From positions 21,605-85,604 of the forward strand of contig JAYMTF010000008.1 of assembly GCA_036897485.1 (NCBI GenBank): 64,000 bases of DNA, written 5' to 3'. Source of the DNA: Pelargonium nanum (Eukaryota > Streptophyta > Magnoliopsida > Geraniales > Geraniaceae). The notes under the pieces were generated by a model that was not told the origin of the DNA, did no database searches, and saw nothing but the letters and a program-made list of their open reading frames with translations. The translations under genes were made by a program, and so were the position numbers. Position 1 is the first letter of the stretch; every line of letters begins with the position of its first letter. Positions 45,203 to 57,316 of this stretch are shown piece after piece.

Positions 45203-46315
45203 GGTTTAAATGCTTTCAGACTACTCGGACTTTTTTTTTTTTACACTTTAAACGTTTCGAATCTCAGACTTTATTATTTTAGTACATTTAACCCAATTAC
45301 TTGTTGTAGCAGGTTACCCATCCCACGTCACCGATTTGGCCACGTCACATATGCCACGTCACCATTTTGACCACGTCACCTTAACATCTCATTTTTCTCC
45401 GCCGCCGCCGTCGCTCCGCCGACCGACTCTTCGTCTTCCCCAAAAAAATCAAGCCAATGAAAACCATTTTTTTCCATAAAAAAAAAAACACAATCTGGAC
45501 AAATCTCAAATCTAAACAAACTAAAATTGAAGAGAGAATTTGGGTGTGGAGGTTGGGGACGATGAGTTTAGGGTTTTTGAGTGTGGGATTAGAGATTTGG
45601 GTTGAGTATTTTGTTCTAATTATTCAATTGTTTTGGGTTCTGTTGTTCCATTTGAATTGATTTATCCGAAAATTGGGATTTCGCCGGAGATATGTGGCTG
45701 TGCAGATTTGTCGCTGCACTTCCTACACCTTCCGGCGGCGTGGGTCGAGTGGGCGGCGACAAAGCTGCAAGAGTTGTGGTGAATCGGAGAAAGAAAAGGA
45801 GAGCTACAGATGTAACAGATCGGAGCATGGCTGCTCATTTCCACGGTGCTGCAGCCAGCGGCGAGCTTCGAATGTGGTGATGGCGTAATCCGACGAGCTT
45901 TGGCGAAGAAAAGTTCTGACGAAGACAAAGCAGGGCTGTGCTGATCGGCGACGATTTGGGCAATCTCGTTTGTGTGGCGGAGATCAACAGATTTGGACGA
46001 TCTCGTTCGTGTTGATGAACCTCGCCGTCGCCATTGGAGCTGGAGTCCAGCCGTCGGCGGCGGAGGAGCGACGACGGTGGCAGTGAGCCGGAGAAGAATG
46101 AGAGGTTAAGGTGACGTGGTCAAAATGGTGACGTGACATAAGTGACGTGGCCAAATCGGTGACGTGGAATGGGGTAAACTGCTACAACATGTCATTGGGT
46201 TAAATGTACTAAAATAATAAAGTTCGGGGTTCGAAACGTTTAAAGTGTGGATGTAGGGGCCAACTCCAAAAAAACAAAAAAAAACGAGTCCAAGGGGTCC
46301 TGAAGCATTTAACCT
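45203..46315. mobile_element. Non-autonomous MULE-like element with long terminal inverted repeats
   Basis: About 190 bp at the left (45203-45395) is inverted at the right (46105-46315). Shared text includes ATGCTT-CAG, CTTTAAACGTTTCGAA, TTATTATTTTAGTACATTTA, CACGTCACCGATTTGGCCAC and CACCATTTTGACCACGTCAC. Flanks ATCCAAAAA (left) and ATCCGAAAA (right) match at 8 of 9 bases, the 9-bp duplication length typical of Mutator-like elements. The interior (45400-46100) is GC-rich with open frames but no transposase or recognisable captured gene. It lies about 180 bp upstream of the DEP1 start codon. Confidence 0.85.
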
Positions 46316-46439
46316 ATCCGAAAACTAATCGTTTATTGATTCAAATCAAACAATAACAAAGACGATATAAAACAAGGAATTGAAAATCAACCCATCCAGA
46401 ACAGTATGACTAAAATCGAAAATTCAATTAATTCGTGGG

Positions 46440-46760
46440 TCACTCGGTTTACAGACCAACACGAAAATAAAAAAAATTGACACTATCAAACCGAGACATA
46501 ATGGCTAAAACATCTCGAATAATCAAACCAAAGGCACTGGAATCCTCCCCATCAACCTGATATATCAAGTTGAAGGCAATGAAATCCTCCCCTTCAGCCT
46601 GAAGAGCACGAACAACTAACAACGATTGCACTTTAAGTTCAAGGCAACCACGTGAATAACTTTGTTAACGGCCCTCGCAACCATCAGGTCTGTCATCTGA
46701 TTCGACAACAAACTCGAAAGCTGATTCGATGACTCTGGTCAAACCACCACCATCCAAGTC
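46440..46760 (-). pseudogene. LINE RNase H-domain fragment
   Basis: Minus-strand translation gives LLVVRALQAEGED, then SSAFGLIIRDVLAIMSRFDS, similar to the C-terminal half of RVT_3-type RNase H seen at 56246-56830 (IRALKTGGEVPSALGLIIGD). A short internal duplication (GGAGGATT repeated 36 bp apart) and frame breaks mark it as decayed. It directly follows the MULE-like element. Confidence 0.6.
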
Positions 46761-47929
46761 ATTTTTTTATTCTTTGCAACCAACTCATGTTGCCCGACGC
46801 GCACACCAATAAAAAAACCTACCGTGAATTTACGCCGCACTACAGAAAACCTTAACAACTAAAAACTTGCTATCAAAACAAGATTTGATATCTTAACAAG
46901 AGAGATAGCAATTTCCTACCTGCAAATCCAAGAGACTACCTCCGCTTTGAATATCAAAAGGAACCGTAGGCGAACAAAAGCCCCAGACGACTCTCAAAAC
47001 AATATAGAAAAAAAAGTTCTTTTAGTGTTTTTCTTAGCACTAATTGATTTAATTTGTAGAGTAGTGATAAAATTACTTGCACAACTCTTGCACTCGGCAA
47101 ATGTTATTGAAAGTCGGGTTTTGTATTATGTCTATTTGTTTACTCACTTTTAACCACTTTTTATATTTTCAATGCGTAACATGCCGTATATAATATAAAA
47201 TATCAACACGACTTTCAACCACAAGAAAAGTTTCTACTATATTTTATATTTGTTTCCACTGAAATTTTTAAAATTTATATTATGCTCTAATTAGTTATAG
47301 AAAATTTCATAATTGCCTAGTTGAGTTTTACAAATTTGAATTAAAACTATAATAATAATTGAACTTGTATTGAATAACATCATATTCTATGAAAGAAGTG
47401 TATGTTCATGCGGGCTTTGGAGGTTTTGGTTTCAGGCGAAACATGTCTCCTTTTCAAAGTTCATTTGTTTTTATTTTGAAATGCATTCTCCTATTTTATG
47501 TCTCGTGTTTACAAACTAAAAAGTGAATATGTTCAACACAAACCATTCAATGTTGAATTATTACACTGGACACCGACTAATATGTATTCACTTCGGTAAG
47601 TAAGATCACACTACAAAAAAAGTTTCCTCTATCGAATGTTAATGCAATATTGTGCTTACTGAGATTCATTCCTCGCTCCTCATAATGCATAAAATAATCA
47701 TGTGTCATTTGATTTATGTTCTCTTTATATGTCTTGGTTCTATTTCAGATTGTGGTGGTTTGTTGCAAACTTTGGGAGTTATAAAGAGCTCGTAATCAAA
47801 CATTTTGTAATGCATAGTCGATTTATTTGCATGTTCTTGAGTGTAACATTGAGGATTGAATTCAAATGTTTTATTGTTTGGTCTTTCTACTATTGCTTTG
47901 CATTATAAAGCAAACAGGGTATTTTTTTG
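46761..47929. other. AT-rich intergenic stretch
   Basis: No gene, RNA or clear repeat is seen. Open frames here (for example 46947-47153) have no conserved features. Confidence 0.5.
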
Positions 47930-48160
47930 GGTTTGTTGGACGTCATGGGGAATGTTTAAGCTCAATGTCGATGGTGCCACACGTGGTGGGATGATAGCAC
48001 GAGTCTATTACTCTTTTCTTTTAGCGCATTCTATGGGTCGGGTTCCAGCAACATGTTGAGTTTTATATAAGCTTTTGAGTTGGACCTCAAACTTTGCCGG
48101 GAGTTGCGCTATTGGATTGACCAGTTTGAGGTTGATTCAACACATTTGTACCTAAAGACT
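47930..48160 (+). pseudogene. LINE RNase H N-terminal fragment
   Basis: Plus-strand translation reads WGMFKLNVDGATRGG, then after a frame break ELDLKLCRELRYWIDQFEVDST, the start and middle of an RVT_3 RNase H as found in plant LINEs. It keeps the first catalytic Asp (NVDGA) but the frame is broken. It lies in the opposite orientation to the fragment at 46440. Confidence 0.65.
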
Positions 48161-48335
48161 TGAAAGCATCGACTGGGGATTGATCTTTGAATAAGACTTG
48201 GATTTGATTTTCACTAAGGACTTGAGGTTGATTCAACACTTCTCATATGAGACACAACACTCTTTTTCAAATACAATTTATTTGATGACGTATAGCAATT
48301 GAATGGAGTAACCATTCAAGTCTATGTTGCAAAGA

Positions 48336-48440
48336 AAACGACATGTCAAAGAACATATTCTATTTCTCTTTGAGTCGTATTTTGATTTTGGGTTACGGTC
48401 AAGTAAACGACAGGTCAAAGAATATATTTTATTTCTCTTT
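48336..48440 (+). repeat. Pair of 36-bp direct repeats flanking a DEP1-leader-like segment
   Basis: 48336-48371 and 48405-48440 share AAACGACA(T/G)GTCAAAGAA and TATTTCTCTTT. Between them, 48375-48407 nearly repeats 45124-45155 just upstream of DEP1 (GTATTTTGATTTTGGGTT, then GGTCAAGTAAAC). Confidence 0.75.
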
Positions 48441-48640
48441 ATGCATGAATTGAATAAATATGTGGGCTTGAATTTCATTGGGCCCTATTTAAAAATGGTT
48501 TTGCTTATTCCCTCCTTTTTTTACAAATTTGGGCTTTAGTTTTCTTTTGCCATTTGTGTGTAGGCTGAAACTGATTTGGGCCCAGAGATAAATAGAATTC
48601 AGAGGCACTTAGCTAAGGTACATTTGATGACATATATTTC

Positions 48641-48680
48641 TGAGGCTGAGACTGAGGCTGAGGCTGAGGCTGAGGCTGAT
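48641..48680. repeat. (GAGGCT)n microsatellite
   Basis: About six hexamer units of TGAGGC/TGAGAC in a row. Non-coding. Confidence 0.9.
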
Positions 48681-49030
48681 TTTTATTTTTAAGTAGTGGA
48701 TCGAAAATCGAATCGATTATGGATGTTCTGAAGCAAATTCGAACCAATTTCAATTATTTAAGTACATAAATAAATTTAAAAAAATTGAAGTGAATGAAAA
48801 GTTAAGGAGAACTTCCTTCGAAAAAAAGAAGTTAAGGAGAACTTAGTGTAATTGTCTTATTTCAATAAAAAGTTAAGGAGAGCTTAGTGTAACGGTCTTA
48901 TTGCGGAGACACAATTGATAATTTTTGCGTAGCTAATAACTTACGTAAAATGGAAACAAGATATTTTTATGGACAAAAATGCAATGAAACTACTTCTTTT
49001 GAGACGGATGAAATATTACATAACATTTCA

Positions 49031-49536
49031 AATACTTCCCATTCATCTTAAAATAAATGCTTTGCCTTGTATTTTGATAAAAATTAAGTAGAATTTATAT
49101 TTCCTCTCATATTCTGATGCACATGTGTTTGACAAACTTAAATAATACTTCATCCGTCTCAAAATGAGTGTTTTTGTTTCTTTTTGAGAAAAATTAAGAG
49201 AAGGTTGGTTTTTTTTCGAAATAAAGATAAAGTTAGTTAATATGTTGTGTTTACTTTTTTTATCTCCATGATCACGTGTTAAATGATATTAATTTATTTA
49301 TTATAATGACACTCCCAACAATTCATATAACTAACTTACTAAAAGATGAAAGATGACACTTATTTTTGAGACAAATATTCAAGAGAAACATAACACTTAT
49401 TTTGAGACGGAAATAGTACTAACTTATTATATGAATATATATGCATAACCAACTTCATAAAAAAGAAACAATACACTTATTTTAAAACAAAAATGCAAGT
49501 AAAACACGATGCTTATTTTAAAACGAGGTTAGTATT
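49031..49536. mobile_element. Nested MITEs with CCGTCTCAAAAT-type inverted repeats
   Basis: The outer pair is AATACTTCCCATTCATCTTA at 49031 and its diverged inverse ending at 49536. The inner pair is AATACTTCATCCGTCTCAAA at 49144 and its inverse (TTTTGAGACGG AAATAGTACT) ending at 49420. These termini resemble the widespread plant Stowaway-like family beginning CTCCGTCCCAAAATAAGTG. Further half-ends (for example at 48992-49010) suggest repeated insertion in the same place. Confidence 0.65.
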
Positions 49537-52500
49537 AATTTTTGGTATGTGCATTTGTCAAATAGTTAATGTTGCAAATTCCCAATGTGTGTTCAAATAT
49601 AACGAAAACCAATTTACAAAAATTATACTCTCTAAATCGAGTAACCATCCAATCATATTATAATAAAACTCACATAATTCATGTGCAACTCCACATAACA
49701 TGATGGCTTCATTATCAAATATCTAACCTAGTTAATAGGCATCACCTACAATTATACAAACACTTACATTTGAAGTGTGCCATTTACAAAAACACAATGA
49801 CAAAAGAATCAAAGAACTCCACTTTAAGTCATAAATCATAATCACCAACCAAACTTGCAATTTGCATATATATGTTAAGGCCAAAAAGGCCAAGAAAGGT
49901 GTTGGGAGAATGGCAAGTTGCAACCTATATTGTGTTTTCTCAAATTTGTTCTAACTCCAACTTCACTTTTGTAGGCCAAAGTATATTTAAAATATACGCA
50001 TGAATTACTAGTAGTATTATTATAATAAGTTATTTACTATTCCTTCAGTTAACTAACTTATCATTTTTTTTAACTCAACTAACTTATCATTAATTTTTCT
50101 CAAAATAAAAACCAAAACACTCATTTTGAGAAGAAATGAGTATTACTTTGCGTCTCGTGCGTTGCACATACGGAACATGAAAATATATTTATAATAATTT
50201 GATTTAATATAAATACATAAATCAATATGTATTAGCAATATATAACTACTTATTCAATATTTCATTCTTATAAAAAAATATAATTAAACAATAAGCGTAT
50301 ACATAAAGAAAACATATGAAAAATAAGATGAATGACAAATAAGTCATTATATTCCGCTTGATTCCAATGAAAACTCGTTTTTGATTCCATACTGCTCGTA
50401 ATCCTCCAATATTTCTTAAATAGACATATACATATGTGAATGTATTCTCACACCCCTCGTAACACATCTTCTAATATTCTTTAAACCGATACTTATGTTT
50501 ATCCAATTGAAATCAATAATTAAGTTGCCGACATGTAGCAATTTTATGGAGTGACCATTAAAGTATATGTTGCAAATTGGAAAAAAATGAAAGAAAGCAA
50601 CAGGTAGAGAACAACAATATTTTGATGAGATGATCCCTATTCTTGCATCCCGTGGCAGCATAACATGAATTCTAGATTAATAGATTACCAATAAAATATA
50701 TTGTAGCATTTGTATTGAATAAGCACTCATGTATGAATCATATTTAATAAATATCTTTTATCAAAATAATATATTTTTCCTTTTGTCCTATGAGATATGA
50801 CTCATTGTTTATTTTTCTAGGAAAACTTGTTGATTTTGATTTTGATTTTGATTTTGATGTGATCATGTCTAGATTTGCCACTTCTCAGTTTTCATAGATG
50901 GTTATTTGGACCAGTATAATTTGCATTGTGAATACAACATTCAATTTTATGTATTTTATATTAATTTATGTGGATGACTAAGACCAACAAAGTTAAATAT
51001 TGGAGTAATTAAATATGATTCACCTTCTCACTTACATTTTTCTCTTCTACTTTTCATTTTATAAAAGTGTGACTTTTCTTTTTGCTTGTTTTGAAATGAT
51101 GATTCTATTTCTGCTGAAGATTATGAGATTAGGTTTCAATTTGTGTAACTTTTTTATTAAAATTGTCAAGTTTCTTTTTTTTTTTGGGTAAAAATTGTCA
51201 AGTTTCTTTTAAGACCATTATATTTGAGCATTGAAATGCATTTAAGTTAAGATAATGAGGAAACTGATTCTTAAAATATATTCACTAGCTAGCTATAACA
51301 ATTAATGGAATAAATATAGGAACATATAAGTAAATTAATAGCTAATAAAATGTAATAACTTATAATAAACCTCTTTGACCCGGGTCAATTTAACCCTCGT
51401 TTCTCCTCTCTAAAATAGAGGCGTTGGAGGAGGCAATAAAAAAACACAAATTAAAAACTAGAGAGAATTCAAGAGAGAAATAGTAGCTAGTGGAGAATAT
51501 TCAAGACTCAAGTTTTGATATCTTCTCTCAAGAGATAAGTGTTTATACATACAAATTTTATCTGACCGCGTACAATCGTGTAGTTGGTTGTTGATGACAT
51601 CGGGTACACTTGAAGATCCACTTACATGTTTAAATTCTAGTTTCTTAGGTGCACCGCCAATAAGCTTCAAATGAGCTTTAGAGAAAAAATTAGGGATGGT
51701 CATTATAATTTTTAGGTGTCCATCTTTAATTTTGTCTTCTTCTATTTTTTTAGCTACTAATATTTTGTAATTTCTTAATAATTTAGGTGTGTATTGTATT
51801 CTCTAATGATCTTGAAATATGTTAAAAGTATCTATTTTAAATTCTAGACTTTACACAAAGAAAGTAATAAAAAATTATCTTACGCTCTATATATACATGT
51901 TCATGTATGAGTGAAATGTGACTTCTATTGTTTTTTTTTTAATAAAAATTTATAAATATATCAAAATGGAAAGAGATAATTTTTTCTTGAAAAAGAGGGA
52001 ATGCCAATGTTATATTTTTCTTGAATTAGAACCCAGTGCAATTTGCCAGCTCTGCATTGCATGTACCTTTAAAAAGTAAGGCCAAAAAAGGAAAAAAATA
52101 TTGGCATGCACACAATTAATTTGTACCAACTTTATTTTATTATTTTTTAATCATATTCTTTGAAGAAATTTAACTTCCTCTGTACATAGAGAACAATCTT
52201 AATTAACTTGACCACTTTGAGTCTTCATATATTTATTGTTTGTCTCAATAAATAACAATAATGTTCTGTGTATAGAAAAATATCAAGAATATAAGGTTAG
52301 TTATAATTTCAATTTATCACATAGTTGAAAAATAACAATAATGCATGTATTTTATCACATAGTTTCAATTCTATTGACAGAATACATAGTATATATGGTT
52401 AGTTATATCATATTTATTTCACTTTTGCTTATAAATTAATTCAAACAAAATAAATAAACAAGAAAAAATTCATGCAAAAAAAAAACTAGAAGATTTGTAT

Positions 52501-53258
52501 AGGGAAGGGGACAAAAAAAAAACTAGAAAATTTAATAGTATATCTTGATAGAGTACTTGTCAATATAGAACATTCAAAACATGTCATTGTTGGGATAAAC
52601 TAATTGACAAGAAAGCATAATGTAACAATAGAATTATACTCCATATGATCAAAAATGGAATATTTAGAGCAGGCAATTTGACACGACACACATGATTTGA
52701 CACAAACACAATTTAATTATATTTTAGCACGATATATTAATAATCGAGTTGTGTTTACGTTACAACATATGAAACGCGCACGACGTAATAGACAACGCTA
52801 TTAAAATATATCATCAATTAGTCACTTATTAGTCTCGTGTATGCCTCTCTTATTGTCCAAATCTATTGCGCCTAAGATAAAAAAAGTAAAAACAAAGAAT
52901 AAGAGTAACTTCAATTGCAACTCAAACTCATTTCTTGATTAGATAAAATCACACGAACGCAATAAGCTATTATAATTATTATATATGTCGTGTTAGTAAT
53001 CAATATTTAAACAATTTTTAATCGTGTCATGCCAATACAAATTCATATAATACATTTTTTATTTACAATCCGACAAGTTTGGAAGAATTGTCAAGACATA
53101 AAAACATTTATTAACACCTCCGAGAATTATTGTAATATCATAAAACTATGACAAGTATTTATAAAAACAAAAATCAAGAGTAACTATAGAAATAAACTAC
53201 AAATTTATAACAAAAACAAAAGTTCCAAATTGTAAATCAAATCATTAAAAATATGTGT
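49537..53258. other. AT-rich intergenic region
   Basis: No gene recognised. Contains (TGATTT)n at 50831-50857, a 20-bp direct repeat (AAAATTGTCAAGTTTCTTTT) at about 51159 and 51191 around a T-run, and another MITE half-end with CTCATTTTGAGAAGAAATGAG near 50120-50141. Confidence 0.5.
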
Positions 53259-54176
53259 CTAAAATGACCCTACTGCAACTCCAACCAGAGCAGTAAACCA
53301 CAACACTAAAACACTTGGAGCTACACCCACTGAAGATGACTTCCCGGGCGGCGGCGGCGGCGACGTTTCATTGGACGTGGCCGAAGAAGGCGCCGGCGAT
53401 TCAGCTTCCGGCGGGAAGGGTGCAGGTGGCGATCCCGGAGATGAGGCCGTCGGTGGCATTGCCGGAGTAGTTGATGGCGATGGTGGCTCTGTCACCGGAG
53501 CAGGGGATTTTGGAGGGTTAGCCGGAGGCGAAGATTCTGGCGGCGACCCTTTCGGCGGCGCCGCCGCAGGAGGCGACCGGACGGCCAAGACGATGATGAC
53601 AAGTTTCTGACCTTTCTGGCATTTATCATCTTTGCCGCTGATGAAGAAGAACGGACCCGATCGATCAAACTTGAAAACAGAATCTCCACCGTCCATTTTC
53701 ATCATCGGATTCGCCTGGTTGCAATTGTCGAAATCATCTTTGTTCACAACCAGAACAGAGTCCGATCCTTTCTCGTACTTGAACACTAAAACAAGAACAC
53801 AACAAAATTAAAATTCAATCTCTGTTCATAAATCGTAACCAAAACAGAGCCCGATCGTTTCTTGTTCTTGATCACCAAAACAATAACAATAAAAACTACA
53901 CAATCAAGTGATCAACCTAAAAAAAAAACAGATCTTTGATTTCAAAAACAAGAACACAAGAAAAAGCGCAAAAAAACAGAGCAGATTGGAGATGGGCTTA
54001 CAGAGAGTGTCATTGACTTGGAACCTGAGCCTCTGAGCCCAGTGGCTGTAGCTCTCAGAAGGGTTCAAGACCCAACCGTCTCTTCCACCAACAAGAAACT
54101 GATAGGCATTGCAGGAAGATCCGAACCAGCAAGAAAACAGAGCAAAGAACAAGAACAGAGACTTAAAAGACCCCAT
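53259..54176 (-). CDS. Early nodulin-like protein (phytocyanin-type arabinogalactan protein)
   Basis: Two exons, 54176-54002 and 53785-53259, 233 residues. The intron sits in the NDTL|LFKYE position usual for phytocyanins. Order: signal peptide (residues 1-24, ending SSCNA), plastocyanin-like domain (YQFLVGGRDGW through QKLVIIVL), a Pro/Ser/Ala-rich spacer with many SPP/PAP units suited to O-glycosylation, and a hydrophobic C-terminus (VLVLWFTALVGVAV) fitting a GPI anchor. The disulfide cysteines are kept (FDNC and DKCQKGQ), but the copper-binding histidines are replaced (Asp/Lys at the expected sites), as in ENODL proteins. It is thus likely a cell-surface AGP without electron-transfer activity. 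ENODLs act at the cell surface, including pollen tube reception; this copy's role is unknown. Confidence 0.92.
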
Positions 54177-54242
54177 GGAAGAAGAGAACAAGATGAGAAC
54201 AGAGAGAGAGATTGGCAGGACAAAAGGGTCTGAAAAGGGTGT

Positions 54243-54251
54243 GTATATATA
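54243..54251 (-). promoter_or_regulatory. TATA box of the early nodulin-like gene
   Basis: Minus strand reads CTATATATA about 67-75 bases upstream of the ATG at 54176, leaving a short leader. Good match to the plant TATA consensus. Confidence 0.6.
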
Positions 54252-54256
54252 GGCAA

Positions 54257-56219
54257 AGAAGGTTCAGGAATGTGAAAAAAGACGGATTAGGAAGATGACG
54301 AGTGTTGGGTTGAGTGATTTAATACTGAGTTGGGTTTGTGAAACAGAGGATGTGAAAATGGAAACCGAAGCTGGTGACCGTTGCTGAAAGGTAATATTGA
54401 GAGTAAATACGGTTTTTAATAAATATAATCATAAATATGTTTTAATTATTTTGTGTGTTTTTGGACAAAGTGATTAAATTGTAGGGACACAACGTTAGTG
54501 AAAATTGTATTTATTAGTGTTGGATCCTTTTTCTCTTTTTCTCTTTTGTTCTTTGATAAACTCTGATATTTAAGGTATAGGTTTTGTTTTTAGAATGAAT
54601 AAATTTGGGGGAGGTTGGATCCAACTGGTTTAAGATATTATGGTAAAAGTCTTTTTTTTTTTTCAAATGTATTTGAATAAGTTGGGAAAACATTCTTGCA
54701 AAAAATAGAAAAGTTTCACTAGTCTAACATACATGTATAGATGCAAATATTAATATTTTGTATAACTTCTATTATATATCATTTAAAATTTATTTTAATT
54801 TTTTGTCCACAATGTTCAATTATTTGAATAACCTTTCACAATTTATTAGTATCTAAAATGCAATAAATATATTATAATACAATAACACCTGTGATGTAAC
54901 GAAAAATATCACATGTTACAATGGCGAAAGACGAAGTGATATGTGGTATTTGAACGTCACGTCACCAGCCTCACTTGAAGGGACCAAAACTATCACAAGT
55001 TTGGAATGCGTCCTCGAAAAGTTTGAAGACACGTCGAGAAGGGTCCGCTCACGCCCGTGGAAGCAACCTACAAAGTATATGCATGTGTGACTAAGATGTC
55101 ACGACCTTGTGACGTACATAGTCCACTTTGTCCAACCTAGGCATTTACAAAGAAACTCCCCAGCCCAAGGTCGGCTAACGGGGAGTGCAAGATGAGCACT
55201 TGCACATGCCCCCAAAGCCTAGGCTTCCATTGGGTTGTGTCGAAGAATCAAAACCGAGCGACACCGAATTGAAATTGAGTTAAAACCAAGACAAAACTAA
55301 CCTCTTATAAATAGATATAGCAATCTAAAAAGTTTCACATTCCGATTGAGTTTGAAATTATAGTTTAAATTACATGTCTCTTATTGGGCATTGAAAAAAA
55401 TTGGTGTATATTGGATGGTTTGAAATAAAATAAAACCGACTTAACTTTTAACCAAATTGATTTTGTGCGGTTCAATTGTAAACTTCACTCATTTGCGGTT
55501 CATAATTGAAAATAAAAAATCGCATATGGTGATTCGGTTCTTAAACTCCCCTAGCCTATACAAAAGAGTTTTTGCTCGTTTTATTGTGCTCCAGTGAATC
55601 AAATGTTGTATCAAATCCAATTATTACTCTTAAGTTTAACAATTTACAAATTACAGTTTATAACTATAACCGACCGATTGATTTCGGTTAACTTATTCGA
55701 GTTTATTTTTATTGGGCCACAGTCGGTCGCAGTTTAATATTTTAAAGGCTCAAATTTAAATTTTGACATAGAGCCTTTGAAATTCTTGAGACGACCCTGC
55801 CCAACCTGTTTTGACATGAAGTCGCGACCCTCTAACATGCGGTCTTGTGACATCTCCAACCCATACACTCTCATTCCCTGTCTCACTTTCTCGCCTCAAA
55901 GAGTCCAAAATCACGCTATGTCTCAAATCACCTCACTACATATATCTCCTACTCAAACTTACTTTCTTGCCCAAACGTTCACTTCAAGTCTTGGATGCAT
56001 AATATATATTTATGATAATACACTAAAAGTAATTTTTGAATGATAAATTGGAGGAGGTTGGGTCCAACTGGTTTAAGATAATACAGTAATAAGTATTTTT
56101 TTTCATCTATTTCTTTTGTATGCATTTGAATAAGCAGCAAACATATTAGGGCATAAAATTGAGAAGTTTTTGTACTGTACTTCTTTTGTAGCAGAAAAAA
56201 AATTCTTGTTTCACTTGCA
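54257..56219. other. Intergenic region with a repeated 130-bp segment
   Basis: AT-rich DNA with a GC-richer island at about 54905-55260 of unknown nature. Segment 54598-54725 recurs in direct orientation at 56041-56165. No gene seen. Confidence 0.5.
54598..56165 (+). repeat. Direct repeat pair 1.4 kb apart
   Basis: 54598-54725 and 56041-56165 share GGAGGTTGG(A/G)TCCAACTGG, TTTAAGATA, a T-run and (T)GTATTTGAATAAG/GCATTTGAATAAG. The pair could be remnants of one repeat family or ends of an old insertion. Confidence 0.65.
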
Positions 56220-56880
56220 TTTTTTTAGGAGAGAGACTGATATTATTAATTCAAATCAAGAGCCAATAAATCCGATACATCAATAGGACTATCGGACCTT
56301 ATCCAACTCGAAGGACCTGACAAAGAACCTGATGACCTCGCAAGGCGATGAGCCACTTGGTTCGCAGATCTACTAATCGACACAAACTCAATATGTGAAA
56401 AATGAGAAGCTAAAGACAAAATATCTCCAATAATAAGACCTAAGGCACTGGGAACCTCCCCTCCGGTCTTCAAAGCACGAATAATCAGCCTGACGTTGGA
56501 TTCGACCTCAATATTGTCCCAATTTTTGGTCTTTATCCAGCTGAGCGCCTCCCTAATTGTGAGAGCCTCAACCAAGCCTGGATCGAGAGCCTCAGACCAA
56601 CCCACTCGGCCACCGCCCTTACAAACTCCGGACCAATCCCTGACAACCCAACCGCCGCCCCCTGACCTACCAGGAGCTTCAAAGACGGCACCATTTGTTT
56701 TCACTTTTATATATGGTCGAGCTGGAGGAACCCGACGACGATCACCAGATTGGGCAAAGCCTCCTACAGCTCCCAAGACCCGACCAATGGAATTACACTG
56801 TTTCCATGACCTGAGCATGGAGAAAGACATCGTTATGATCTCAGCTGTTGAAGCCCACCTCCTCTTTTAAACCCCATCAT
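56220..56880 (-). mobile_element. LINE 3' end with an uninterrupted RNase H-like frame
   Basis: The minus-strand frame 56830-56246 encodes 194 residues of an RVT_3-type RNase H: YIKVKTNGAVF, GGGGWVVRDWSG, VEALTIREALSWI, IEVESNVRLIIRALK, ANQVAHRLARSSG. The frame is unbroken, but the first catalytic Asp is Asn (KTNGA instead of NVDGA) and the second is also Asn (ESN instead of ESD), so nuclease activity is unlikely. It is a fragment of a plant LINE ORF2 C-terminus. Upstream reverse transcriptase is absent. Confidence 0.8.
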
Positions 56881-56991
56881 TCCTCCGCTTTCATATGCCC
56901 TACCCATTGTGAAGGTAGAAAAATACAAGGTCACCTCAAAGTTCCCACATTGTTGGGTAAGCTCTTAAGCTTACCACCTCACCAGGCCACC

Positions 56992-57316
56992 ACTGTGACA
57001 TCTCGTTCTATTTGAAAAATAAACTCTACTAGAAGTGATAAGGGGTCTTGGGGTCTTCTCTCCACCCCGCGATGCTTGAAGGCATACGGGAACTTCGAAT
57101 CTCATTTGAATATGTGCACTCGTAAGACTAAAACTCCAACATCATAAGTGGACTCTACATCACAAACTACCCACCACATAACGTCATGCGGCAGGAATGG
57201 TTGTAAGCATAAATACCCCTCCTTGGTAAGAGGTAGAATTTCACAATTTACACAGAGATTTTCTCTCTCTACTTTCTTTCTCTATAACTCTCTCTAAATT
57301 CCTCCTTGAGATAATT
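56992..57316 (+). mobile_element. Possible LTR fragment
   Basis: The stretch starts TGTGACATCTCGTTCTATTT, contains ATAAATACCCC near 57211 and CT-rich text (TTCTCTCTCTACTTTC), and is interrupted by the LINE at 57317. This resembles the U3-R part of a plant Ty3-type LTR, but no second LTR, primer site or coding region is present. Confidence 0.3.

Noticed and set aside
45457-45888. Open frames inside the MULE-like element
   Set aside because: No start context, domain or homology recognised; overlapping frames on both strands are expected in a GC-rich core.
53371-53610. Plus-strand Gly-rich frame opposite the early nodulin-like gene
   Set aside because: Mirror of the Pro/Ser/Ala-rich spacer of the minus-strand gene.
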